A DNA stretch of 64,000 nucleotides from Acanthococcus lagerstroemiae. Lineage: Eukaryota > Arthropoda > Insecta > Hemiptera > Eriococcidae. The position numbers and the translations under genes were made by a program. Every line of letters starts with the position of its first letter. The first letter of the stretch is position 1. Positions 1 through 11,500 of this stretch are shown here, piece after piece. The notes under the pieces are model-generated. The model was not told where the DNA came from. It saw only the letters and a program-made list of their open reading frames with translations, and did not search any database. The stretch covers positions 35,352,955 to 35,416,954 of the forward strand of contig CM063111.1 of the NCBI GenBank assembly GCA_031841125.1, given 5' to 3'.

Positions 1-462
1 GTAGCGAAAAGAGGGCCAGCAGGCCTAGTATGAATAAGATTGTAGGGAATAGAATGCAAAATTATACCCAGCATTGTGAGAGAATATTAATGGTGAGAAT
101 TTCAGCTAAACCAGTATCTTTAATAATAGTCCAAGGTCATATGCCAACAAGAAGTTACATGGAAGATGAAACAGAAAAAAATTGTAAAGAAATTGATGAA
201 GTAGTAAGCAAGGTGAAGGGAAAAGAGAATTTAATTGTAATAGGAGATTGAAACGCCAAAGTAGGAAGAAGAAAAGAAAAAGTGATACGCAGAGACCATG
301 GCTTATGAGAGCGAAATGAAAGAGGGTCGATATTCATTGAATTTCGCGAAGAATATAAATTAGTCACAAAATGTACTTGGAAAAGTTCAGGAGATGAAAG
401 AAGATATCAAGCAAAGATTATATGATGACGAGAAAAAGACATAAAAATCAAGCATTGGATTA
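1..462 (+). pseudogene. Non-LTR retrotransposon endonuclease-domain fragment (LINE)
   Basis: This is the C-terminal half of an apurinic-type endonuclease (exonuclease-endonuclease-phosphatase fold), the domain that nicks target DNA for LINE insertion. Translating + strand from base 30 gives a segment ending in LIVIGD, then an in-frame TGA at 249-251, then NAKVG. The GD-x-NAKVG block is the conserved catalytic-core motif of these endonucleases. Further on come HGL-stop-ERNERG (TGA at 306-308) and, after a frameshift near 425, a DYMMTRKR stretch where LINEs have the IDY motif. At least two stops and one frameshift mean it is dead. The start lies outside the window and there is no reverse transcriptase downstream, so this is an internal fragment. 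It may belong to the same family as the LINE at 23-25.8 kb; I cannot align enough overlap to prove that. Confidence 0.8.
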
Positions 463-2889
463 ATCAATAATTTAAATTAAATAATTCAAAATATTTCCAT
501 GTGCGTTTTCCACCATTGTGGTAAATGTGTCCCCTTCATCAATTTTTTCGAAAGTACTCGAATAGTATGAGGGATATTGGAATAGTTTACGGGATCGAAA
601 ATACGCTGTTTAAAATTCCCTACAAAATGATACCAAAGATGGACACGAACGCGACAGGGGGTCACTCAAAAAGTATTAATTCTTTCATTTTTGTATTTTT
701 TATTTTATTTTTTTCTTCAAATAAGTGGAAAAGTATGCGAGATACGAAGAATATTTATTTGTAATAAATAGATTCTGTACAATTTCCTACAAAATGGTAG
801 TAGATATAATGCCCCGAAAGTTTTCCAAGAGGTGCATTCTACATTACCGATAAATCGATAGTGTTCAGAATTCCAAAAAATATCGATTACTACTCACTAT
901 TATAAGTCAAAAATATCGAAATTATATATATAAATATTTTTAAATATCAATACATCGATAATTTTTAAAGTATTGATAATATCGATATTTTATATTTTTT
1001 ACGTTGATGCTCATTACTAGGAAACAGCTCACTGACTGGCTGGCTTTACTGTTTCTCTGCCGGTCCATCTTTCATAATTGTTTTTTGACCAAGCGAACTG
1101 TTGGGGTAAAAGATCTACCCCTGCAATATTTCGGATTTTTCAGAAAAGTAAACCAATACTAGGTGGAGAGGGAGAGGCGGAGACCAAGAATATACAGAGG
1201 TATATAAGCACTTACTCTTCCTACAACCGACGTTTTTTCTTCCTCAAAAGTATGGCGCCCTTTGACTTCCATATTCGAATTGCTAATAATGCTAACAAAA
1301 TCACGTTATAAATTGGTACAGCAGTTCGAGTGGAAAATTTAATAGACCCGTCATTCAGAAACGTGCGGAGTTTCAAAACGGCTCGCTGTAAATTACGTTT
1401 TTGCATTTTGATGTAAAGTTTGCCAAAAACGATGACGTTGTTGTAAACTCGCCGCCAACCACGAGGCTATTTACTATCACATCGTTCGGGTCTAACCGAT
1501 TAAACATTTCTTCTGCATTTCGTTTTACCATCGGAAAATCTGTTTCGTGTTCTGCACGTGGAAAACTCCTTAATAATATTTCATTTCAGCGCCGAGAGTA
1601 TCCGCGAAGTTCTTCATGTACTTCACTAGTAACAAAGAATCGGTGCACATGTTTCGAGTGGATAACCTTGTCGTATTAGCCCCTCCCCAACATACAATTT
1701 TTAGATTCGAAAACTAGTAAAGATAGTAAAAGCCATACTCTAGTTTTTCTTCTGCCTTCAGAAAATTGCTTTCTTTTATCATTTCGAATTGCTTTCCTTT
1801 TATGGCTGGGCCGGTGAACTGGAAATATTGCGACAATTTATCAGCCTCACTGTTTCAGTTCTCAGTTCTGCCGGAGATCGACGATTTTCAGGCTACATTG
1901 TGGCATAATTTCTTTACATGTTAGATACGTTGTAAAAGGAAATGTTTTGCTGAGATACAAGATAGAGCGTCGTTGCATCCACCCGGCAAAACTGAAATTT
2001 TCTACGCCAATGGAAAAACTGCGTACGTCGTGGTCTAGTTGAATTTCCCCTTCAAATTACACATAGGCAGTGGCGTATATGGGTCATTCTCCAGAAACTG
2101 AGAATACTAAGGTGGCATTTCTTCTTTAGTAAACTTTTTACTTTTTTTTTTTTTTTTTTTTGACACAGTACTTAGTTTATAAGTAGCAAAGCAGATTTAA
2201 CGGATTTACAGAGTAGGGGCATAAAAATTAAGGGAAGGGACGATTTTTGTCCATGACGGTAGATATTTTGTCCATGGCGAAAGCACTGATGATATCCACG
2301 ACTACGGACAAAACGGCTTCAAGAATTAACTTTTCCAGAGAATTTCTGAAAATTGTGCTATCACATGCGCCAGTGATTACAATCTGGCACCCGGATCCTG
2401 TTCGAGGATTAAAACTGTGCCAGTATTGCCATTTGTTGTAATGAAGAATGTATAACACCTATATCTTTGCACCAGTCAACGATTGACCATGACAATGAAC
2501 TAAAATCCCTGGTAACAGAATTTAACGCCATCCCTTTTGGAAATGTAAACTCACTGACAGCAAACTGAATTTCTTAACATATTATTATGCTTCCAAGTTT
2601 TATAAATAATAATACTTACCACTTTCTTGAGAAAAAACAATTTGAAAAAAAATTTGAAAAAAATACAACAGGTATTGATACAAGGTGGTACCAGCCATGA
2701 CGATGGACACCTCCTTACGCTTTCTCCGCTCAAAAGATCTGGTGAAATTTGTTGCGGGTGTTAATGTGTAATACCAAAATACCCCCCCAAGTAAATAAAT
2801 AAATAAAATAAAATGAAGCAAAAAATAAAAAGTTAGGGTTCAAAATTTGCTGGTAACAAATATTCTTAGTTTCAATTACCCATATCATT
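463..2889. other. No gene seen; AT-rich unique sequence with a TATCGAT cluster and T tract
   Basis: I see no credible exon or transposon protein here. Bases 840-1005 are dense in TATCGAT and ATCGATA words (at least six in both orientations), which may be the interior of an unrecognised AT-rich element. Bases 2142-2161 are an uninterrupted run of T. Open frames are all below 100 codons with no recognisable motif. Confidence 0.5.
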
Positions 2890-3011
2890 CAGATGCGGAT
2901 CCAGAAGATCGCAGGTGGAGAGGGAAGTGGTAGAAAGAAAAGTTTCCCTCACAGATTTTTCCTTTTTTAAAATTGAGGGGGACTTTCCCATTTCTCCTGG
3001 ATCCGCGCCTG
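2890..3011. mobile_element. Short hAT-like MITE, 122 bp
   Basis: The ends are imperfect inverted repeats: left CAGATGCGGATCCAG, right CTGGATCCGCGCCTG. Both flanks carry TATCATT (2883-2889 and 3012-3018), a perfect 7-bp direct repeat that reads as the target-site duplication. The interior is too short to encode anything. Inference: a non-autonomous hAT-like element; 8 bp would be the usual hAT duplication, so the superfamily call is provisional. Confidence 0.65.
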
Positions 3012-3389
3012 TATCATTTGTAAAATAGGAGAGGCGAATCATTTTGTTCGCCCACCACCACTCACCTCGTTAATCTTGTCTCTTTTCTGGCTACGTAGTA
3101 AGGCCGATAGTTCCTTTTTCGGGGTGAGGGGGAGAATTGAGTATTATTTTCCTAAGTATAGTCCTTCTCTCGCGAGCAGTAGAAATCCTAAGCATTCCTC
3201 TTTCACTGATTTGAGTTGTAAAAACTGTCAGACGTTTGCCCTTTTCACAGTTTTGTGAAAGGATTTCCTCAACTAGCTGACGTAATTTAGTCCTTTCGTC
3301 ACTTCTTCCCTATACGGTCTCTTTGAAACGTGTTTGAATCTGTAAGTATTAGTGCACTTACATTCAAACAAATTAACATATATAAATAG

Positions 3390-4215
3390 TCTGAGCTGAG
3401 GAAGATGTCCCCCCGCACTCTGTTTACGACTCTCCCATTTTGGGCACAGGCTTTCGCCACCCACTTCCACTCGGTGAAGTTTTGCGACCTACTGCCCCAG
3501 TCTGGCCATATTTCCTTTAATATTTCATCTAACACGGGGGAAGCAGGTTGGCCTCTCTTCCTTTTTCTGTCGTATGGCACCCAGAGACCCAGACTTCGAT
3601 CTTGAGTACCTTTTGTCCTCTTTTACTCTTGCTATGTGGTCAACATACCTAATTTTTCATTTTATATCTATATTAGTCATTTTAGTTTTTCCATACAAGT
3701 CTCAACTTTTGTCTTTAACTTTAAATCCCAAAATACTTCTTATCATTGAATTTTGAGTTTTGTAAATTTTTTTTCTTCTGTTGTTCTTGGTTAGGATCCA
3801 TGTTTGAGCACAATACAGCAGGACTGGCAAAACACACCTTATCAGCCCTTTAACTTTAGTTCTTAAGTACATTGTGCATTTCGCTTCTGAATAAATCTTT
3901 TAGAGCCCAATATGTCCTCCATCCCTTTCCAGTTCTTGCCTGAATTTCCTTATTCATTTTGTCCTCGAATGATATAATTTGACCAAAATATTTATATTCT
4001 TTTATAATTTCTATTTCCTAGTCATCTATTTTGAGGATGCTACCTCCGTTTAGTCTCTCCCTTTCTCATTCTTCGCCTCCCCCCATTTTTAAGAATTCAT
4101 TTCGTTTTGGATGTATTTATCTCAAGTTCTATTTTTTCACATTTTGTTTTCAGATCCCTCGTTATTTCCATTATTTCCTTTACTGGAATCAACATACCAT
4201 CATAAATAAAATGCT
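3390..4215 (-). pseudogene. RTE-like LINE, C-terminal part of reverse transcriptase, decayed
   Basis: Read on the minus strand, this gives in several frames a thumb/connection segment KCEKIELEINTSKTK, then EYKYFGQIISFEDKMNKEIQ with WRTYWALKDLF after it, and finally RGQPASPVLDEILKEIWPDW. YxGQxISFExxMxKEI and W+xxWxLK are hallmarks of the C-terminal region of RTE-clade reverse transcriptases, and the GRP-type basic segment is their usual tail. Motif C (FADD) and everything N-terminal are absent, so the copy is 5'-truncated, as is typical of LINE insertion. Several stops and frameshifts (for example near 4095 and 3840) make it non-functional. It is similar in plan to the fragment at 60.5-61.6 kb, also on the minus strand. 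Confidence 0.8.
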
Positions 4216-7114
4216 GTATTGCTGTATACATATATTTCTACCAAATCGAATTTCACAAAAACAGCAGCGTATTCCATCGGAATTGTCAGAAATTATAACA
4301 AATGAGTAATTAATGGACTGCAGGGTATTTTCTAAGCAATTTGTAGCGGGCGATTATAAATGAAAATAACAGATAATAATTTTATTTCACGAGTGGAAAA
4401 ATTTTTGATTTTTTATTCAGTTGAATATTAATATGTTTGGACTTCTGTGAAGGACGGGCCTGGGGCAGTAGTTCTCATCTGTCCCCGTCTTGTTGGGCCT
4501 TATCGCATCAGATTAAGTAATTTCTATTTTTAGAAATAACGAACATGAAATTCTTTCAGTTTGCTTATTCATTTGGCAATTCATAATCAACTATTATCAT
4601 CCCAATCTAGATATAAACTCAGTTCATTATCGTTTTGAATTTTAATTTAGAGGTGTGTAGGAGAGAAGTTTCTGCATATATAGTAATATTTACAGTAAGA
4701 AAAGAATCCTACTCTAAACTTATTTTTTTCAATTTCAGTTCCCGAAAAAATTAGGTATTTGTAATTGTTAGATATTCCATTTATGAAAATAATTTGAGAC
4801 CAACAAGAAGTGTATTTAGTTGTTAGGGTACAATGAGATTGCTAGACAATTATCAGTTCCTCGAGTAACTGAAGGTAATCGAAGATGGTTTTATACATCG
4901 TGAACAAAGAGCTGGGGGTTCGTACTTTCTGGATGTGTTTGTATGAGCCCGGAATAGGTTTTAGGCTATAAAAGATTTCGATACCCTAATTAATGTGCTC
5001 GCATGAACTCTGAGAAGGTTTCAGGGTAGATAAAATTTTGGTGCCCTCATTAGAAAGGGACCACAATATTTTCCCCTTCTGGGCCTGCCATTTTCCTATT
5101 GTGAACTTTCCGAATGTTTCAGTAATATTGCCTCAGGATCACTTAGTAACCACGTGCTACATCACTACCCATCCATCGACATACGCACACACATACTCTA
5201 TGTAAAAGCTGTCCTGTGTTTCATGTACCAAAATATGGAATAACTACTGCTACAAATATCGTTCAGTGTCATAAGTACACGCATTATTACTACTCAAAGT
5301 TCTAATTTGATGCACAAGTTTATCTACCCAAAAAACATGTATCTACCCGCCGTTAAGTAGGTATCTACACCTGCACAACAAAGGACATTGGGATAATTAA
5401 GAGTTTGGGGGAGCTTCAGGATTCTGTTTCTACCATTCAGAAGAAAAATGGAAGGTATGTGTCCAGATGTATATTTAGGGAGGTGGAATGGAGAATTAAA
5501 TTTAGTGAGAATATCAACGGAACTTAAATATGGAGTCGCTGCCTAGCCGGACAATAAGGTTTGGCCAGGCAGGACACTCGTACGTAATACATACATACAA
5601 AAAAAACTATGTACAAAAAAAGTCAGTATTTTAGAAGTCAATGGCGGTGGAGAGCACCGCAGTATAACAGGTACTCTTTTTTCTCTTTACAATAAACAAT
5701 TGCGGTAAAAAAAAATTAATTGACGTTTTTAAATTCATATTAATGAAACATCAACATGTCCGCAAATAAATGACACCCCATGACTGTTTCTGGATGATGA
5801 AGTATGTAAAAAAGGCAATGATGATGACAAATGTTCAGTGAATGACAATTCCTAGGAATTTCCAAATTATTTACAATGCATGTAAGTATGTACCTGGCCC
5901 ATTCAAACTATTTCCATCGAATTCACTTAAGCCAACTCACTTAAGCCCCCGCGGTCAGCTAGTTACTTTATAAGGTTAAAACAAGTTTTTTGAAGGGAAA
6001 AAATCATAATGCCCATTTTGATAAGGAATTTTATGGGGAAGATTTTTTTCCCAATAACCACGTACCTGAAAAACACAACATTTCACGAGATAATAGCAAA
6101 AAATGCCATGTGAAATAAGGATACCTCCGCAAAAAAACCCTTCTATCAGATTTATCCGAATAAATGTCCTTTTTTGAAATATCTCCTAGACTATTTCATT
6201 CAGGTGGTGGTCTACTTTGAGACCTTTCAACAGGCTATTGAATAGCGTTACGCCATTTGTGTGGACGCACCTTCATTACTGAAGTCCTGCTCAGACTAAT
6301 GCTGAAATATGAACAGTATACCTTGTAATTTGGCGAATATTTTTTGTTCCTCATAAAATTTCAGCGTTTTATACTTACCCCACTTTTGAAAGTTAGTCTT
6401 CATAATATGTTACTCTGTAAAGCGGATTTCGCGGTGAAATTAGAAGCTATAGCTCGTGCAATAAAAGATACGTCTAATCTCGCACACATCATTTTTCAAA
6501 CTATCACTAATTAAATTCCAACGGGGTGTCGCGCGACTAGTGATTAATTAGAATGCGAAAAGACGTTACTAAACTCGACTGCCTTCGCAAAAGATACTTT
6601 ATCTTCACGCGACCAAATTTTAAATGCAGTAGGCGGGTATAAATATATAGAGAGGAACATTTTCGCGACTGTATTTCAGTTTCCGAACCTCTTTTGTTCA
6701 ACAGTTACCCTAATTAGTTGGGTAACTGATAAGAAGAGCTGCAATACCGAGCACTGTAGGAGACACGGCTTTTCAATTACATTTTCGCGGTGTAAAATGG
6801 AACTAGAATTCGCGAATCGTTCCGTTTACACGTCATCGATTTTGAGGAAAGAAAAGAAAACTAAGTTAACAATTCTGTCGGCTGACAAGTAACTCTGAGT
6901 CATTTTGATAAAGTACATCAGGTAGTGTACCGAGTGCAGCGGTTGGAAAAACATTGTTAACGCACTGGTATATCGATTTCCGAGCAGCTGATATAAAGTT
7001 CGCCTTTTCCACGTTTGCGGAATTTTTAATACCTACCTGAATCATGAACTGCATGTGGAATACGCAAATAATGGGATATTATAAGTTTGGCAAAAATGAA
7101 TGATTACTGACGAG
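4216..7114. other. No gene seen; unassigned AT-rich tract
   Basis: No exon is recognisable. At 4905-5060 two diverged units of about 66 bp follow one another (TATGAGC...GGTTT / CATGAAC...GGTTT). At 6638 there is a TATAAATA box, but no well-placed initiator or coding exon follows, so I do not call a promoter. Bases 6590-6850 are richer in CG dinucleotides than their surroundings. Confidence 0.4.
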
Positions 7115-7348
7115 CAGGGACGTAGCGAAGAGTTTTTCTGGAGGGGCTAAAATAGTTAAATTCCCAACGGACTCAAGTTGAGAATTCCCAAATACCTTAA
7201 ATTGTGTTTGTATTGGCTTTGAAAAAAACTTTTGATTTGTTGGATTTTTCCAACTTTTGATCCATCTACTGAAATTTCTCAACTCTGGCGGACTGGCGGA
7301 GGCTCAGGGGGTAAGCTGCCCCCGTGCCCCTCCTTATTTTCGTCCCTG
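7115..7348. mobile_element. hAT-like MITE, 'CAGGGACGTA' family, copy 1
   Basis: The left end is CAGGGACGTAG and the right end TTCGTCCCTG, an inverted pair. The flanks are CTGACGAG (7107-7114) and CTAACGAG (7349-7356), 7 of 8 matching, which fits the 8-bp duplication of hAT transposition. The interior contains repeated CCCAAC/GGATTTTTCCAAC words. Related copies lie at 33927-34279 (inverted), 58759-59107 and from 63897 to the window end. Confidence 0.8.
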
Positions 7349-7955
7349 CTAACGAGTGTGAAAGTTTCTGCTCGAGCGAATGCGAGTGTTCTAAATCACA
7401 CGAGTTGCCATCGCCCGCTTATCAAACGAGATCTATACGCCATTTTTTCAACGAAAATGTTAAAATTATGATTTCAAGATGACCAGATGATTGAGAATGT
7501 CTACCTCGCCATACCCAGATACTAGAAACCATTGATCTTCCTCTTCATCACTAAAATCCATGTTAGCCATTGATACAAATGAGAATACTTAGAGTTGTTA
7601 GATCTTCAAATTGAAAATGATTTAGTTGAATGAGGAAAATATCTGCAAAAGGGTCAAAACTTTTGCAAACCATCAATCACACAATTTGGAATATTCAAAA
7701 TAATCGCAAAAACAAAATAAAATAACTTCCAGAGCGAGAACCTATTCCAATTAATAACTTAACACTTACTGATAGGACAGACTATACAACCACAGATAAC
7801 CAATAGAAACACACACCAAATAGGTTTACCATACGGTACTGTACATCACTATAAATATAGGACGACAAAGAGAAAAGTGTTACGGTACTCTACTGAAGAC
7901 AGCGTAACAGCCGAAAGCGGTCTGGACTACAGAAGAAGAAATTGTGAATTGGTAC
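7349..7955. other. No gene; holds a dispersed repeat related to 45.77 kb
   Basis: Bases about 7790-7950 contain words shared with 45770-45865: ACCAATAG, ACCATACGG, and a block ending in GAAGAAGAAATT next to GAATTGG that appears inverted there (CCAATTC...TTCTTCTT). The blocks are arranged differently in the two places, which suggests a foldback-type repeat with rearranged arms. Nothing coding is visible. Confidence 0.45.
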
Positions 7956-8511
7956 CTGTGTTGCCAACCCGAAAATTTTTATTATTCCAGATAGAGCCAG
8001 ATTATGCCAGAGTCCAAAAAATTATGCTAGATTTCTAAACCAATCTTTGCTAGTGTATGTTGATTTAAAAAATTTTTCACAGTTCCAAAGGGAAAAAATG
8101 TATTTTCCCCGCCAATTTAATATGCTAAATTATGCCAAAACTATGCCATCATTATTCCAAAAAATTATGCCAGATTTACTTTTCCTTTTTTACATAGCCA
8201 TACATATAATTTTCAACATATTTCTAATAATTTAACGATTTTAGTGTGAATTTCAAACTATTTTCACACAAAAAATAAACATACCTGTACGAATTTTTGA
8301 TCTAAAATGGAATGGAAATGCAGAATAGAGTCATTTTATTCAAGTATGTAGATCAAAAATTCCTATACATTATAATGCCAGGTAATGCCAAATTTTATAT
8401 CGATTATGCTGGAAAATTAAGCTAATTTTTTATGCCAGATAGGAAATCTTCACGCTAGATGAGGTTTGAATTATGCCAAATCTGGCATAATTATGCCGAG
8501 ATGCAACACTG
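7956..8511. mobile_element. hAT-like non-autonomous element with ATTATGCCAGA array
   Basis: Ends: left CTGTGTTGCC (expected CAGTGTTGCC with one change), right GCAACACTG. Flanks ATTGGTAC (7948-7955) and ACTGGCAC (8512-8519) match at 6 of 8 positions, both differences being T/C. The interior repeats a word close to ATTATGCCAGA about ten times, in direct orientation near the left end and again with inverted copies near the right end. It has no coding capacity. Known for hATs: subterminal repeated words are transposase-binding sites. Confidence 0.8.
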
Positions 8512-11500
8512 ACTGGCACACCCTACACACAGAAAATTGACTCCAGTTTGAGAATTTTGGTGTCAGATGGAGGGGATTACGAATCAAAATTATACAGGAT
8601 GATGGCTACGGGCTTGCTTTTAGATTTTAATAAAATGTTCAAATTTCTTAAATTTTAGGCTCTAGGTCAAACAGAGAATCTAGTAATCGAAATTCGAAAT
8701 TCAACATTTGCTACCGACTTTCAGAATTTTGAAATGTCTTCCACATCTTAGCTTTGTTTCAACCTTTCAGATAACGTTCGATACTCAGCTTGAAACCTTC
8801 GACTTTTGACTGACTAGTCTTTGACAGGAGTCCAGGGTACTCCATTTTCAGAAACGAAATTTGACTTTCAGTTTGGGGAGGAAACTAAAAATTCGCCGAC
8901 AAAATCTTTTAAAAATTAAAAATTTGCCGATTTTGTAATTCAAAAAAAAAAATTAATAAAAAAAATAAATAAACAAACAAACATTCATAAAAAATGAAGA
9001 ATTCAAATGAACTGTTTCAAAATTTGCCGACTGCCAAATTATTGGGGGGGGGGCGGTGTGGTGGTGTTCAAACCCCCTCCCCCACACCCCCTATAGTTTC
9101 GTTTCTGTCGATGATAGCACTAATTTCATTTTTGAGAGGTCTCATTACATCACTATAATTCTCGATATAAATGTAAACATACAGAAACCCCTATCCGACT
9201 AATCCCTGCAGGTATTCGATGGCAAGGCAATTCTGTTTTCTTATCAGGGAGGTAACTAACCTAGTGTGCAAGGGACGGTCCGGTCTTGACCAAAAATTGG
9301 GAAGGGTGTTAGAAGGGTGCTAAAATTAGAAAAACTACTATTTGACAAAATCGCAACGGGGAAGCCTAGCTCCCCCAGCTACGCCACTGTTTCCTAAATT
9401 TTGAAAAGAAGATACGTCAAAAATGGGATAGTAATGGGAACCCTCGTACCACATTACCAACGATTACTTTCGACAATGAAAAAAATTAAGCACTCACAAA
9501 AATGTCGAACAGTTTTTAAGCTGATATTGACCCGAAATTCTAGTTATGCAGTAATGCAACACACTGACAACCCATAAATCATATTTTACATACTTGAGCA
9601 TACGTCTTCACATTAAATAATATTTAATAAGTGTTCGGTAAACAGAAAACTATCACATATTTTTTCTAGAACTCGCGTTTTATTTGAACTCATTTCATTG
9701 GTATACCACCGCGCATACATGCACAAGTTAATTACTTTTGATTAAATGGACGCGGAACATTTTTTGTTATCCGTTTCGGAGGCGTGATGTCGGACCCCGA
9801 GTTCTCCTTTGTTCGACTAGACTGGAGCACAAAATACTTTTTAAATTAGAGACGAAAAATACATTCGGGCAACAGTTTCGATGCTCATTTTGTGTAAACG
9901 AATAAAGCAACACAAAAATGCATTACGTACGTATACTAGCGAACAAATCTCGCTAATTACACGCCCTCTTCCCTCTATTCAATACCCCCCAGTCGTGTAA
10001 TAAAAGAAGTATACGATCCTCACTAAATACGTATACAGAAATTCTGAGTAGCAACACAAACGTATTCACTTTTCAAGTTGAAGATGAAATCTAAATACAT
10101 TTTTCTCTGTGAAGCAAAAGAGAGAAAGAAAATTTAAAAAATGGATAACTATGTACACGTTTAGTAAGTTAGGTATTTACTTATATTACGCTCTTTCCTT
10201 CACAGTCAAATAGAAATGGTTGCACTTTTGTAGCTATTAAGTGTCGTCGTTATCTCCTTTCTCAATTGTTCGCAGCAATATCGCAAAATGCGGAAACTTT
10301 GTATTGATTATTTTGAAAAGATTTCAGCGTCGAGTTTCGAGTGGTTCTGTGGTTAAATTGCAGAGGTTCAAACTCGAGATATTGTTCCGACATTGACGAA
10401 ACTATTACAGGTTCAAATTACACGATCATACCCTTTCGTCCTCCCCCACTTGATCAATTACCAAGGATGCAAATTATACGAATATGAAAACCGTAGTATT
10501 ATGCAGGCGTAAGTATCATGAGACATGATTGTTAAATGGTACTCATTCTACTCGATGAGGGTAAAATCCGAATAAACTCTCATGAGGAAGAAAAGAAATT
10601 CAATGTCACCAAATGGAACAAAGAAACGTAAGAGTAGATACAACGTAAGAAATGGAATGGTAAAATAAATATTAGGTATCTAGTGAATTTTCTTTGCTAT
10701 AAGGCTTTACACTTGTCACGGGCTTTACACTTGTCACGGTGTTCTGTTTTTCAAATAATACTTCGTATTATTAATTCTTTTTGCATTAATATTCTTCAGT
10801 TGCAAATATTTAGCTACCAGGCTGTAAACACCTGCACTCTGCTATTTTGAAGTTATCTACTCATTACCAAGTGCACTCACACTCCAAAATGGACACTAGA
10901 GTGAATTTGATATCACGAATGAGCTCGGCGACTTTGAAACTTCCTTTTAATTTTTTCCGTTTCAGCCGTTCTTGTCACGTGCCTCAATTCTCAAAACTGA
11001 GTCACAATCGAATTTAACGACCTTCAAAACTTGTCATCAGTGTGTACCCTAATGGGCAGTACCGCCCATATTGGGCACTACCAAAAGCTTGTTGGGCACC
11101 TTCAAAAAATTTGGGCAGCTCCAAAAAAGAGAGGAAGAACATGCTTTTAAAAATTTTATTAATGTATCGAGATTCTCTTGGTCTTGACGCAACGCGACCT
11201 ACCTCAACTTGTCAGTGAGCATTGGGCGATAATACTCAACGTCAACCCTAACCGTTGTTCATCATATGTTACCTGGAATCATAAAATATGACTCTGGTAT
11301 CAAAAAATCATTTTTCACTTTCTTGACAATTCTTATAGAAAAAATCACACTCTTTTGAGGAAAACAAATCGCAGCTTCTGATTTTCATTAGTTTTTCCAC
11401 AAATTGCATTTAAAAATTACGTCAAAAGTTTACAAACATCAATTTATATGGCGTTGTGTGAAACCGGCCTACGGGAATGACAGAGAACAAGAATTCAAAA

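Noticed and set aside
249..308. Recoded stop codons in the LINE endonuclease
   Set aside because: TGA codons in frame fit ordinary decay; a nearby frameshift confirms a dead copy.
6638..6680. TATAAATA with a downstream TCAGT as a core promoter
   Set aside because: The spacing from TATA to the candidate initiator is about 40 bp, too long, and no exon follows.
8849..9107. Element with CAGAAACGAAA ends
   Set aside because: Only about 11 bp of inverted ends and no target duplication; left as a note.
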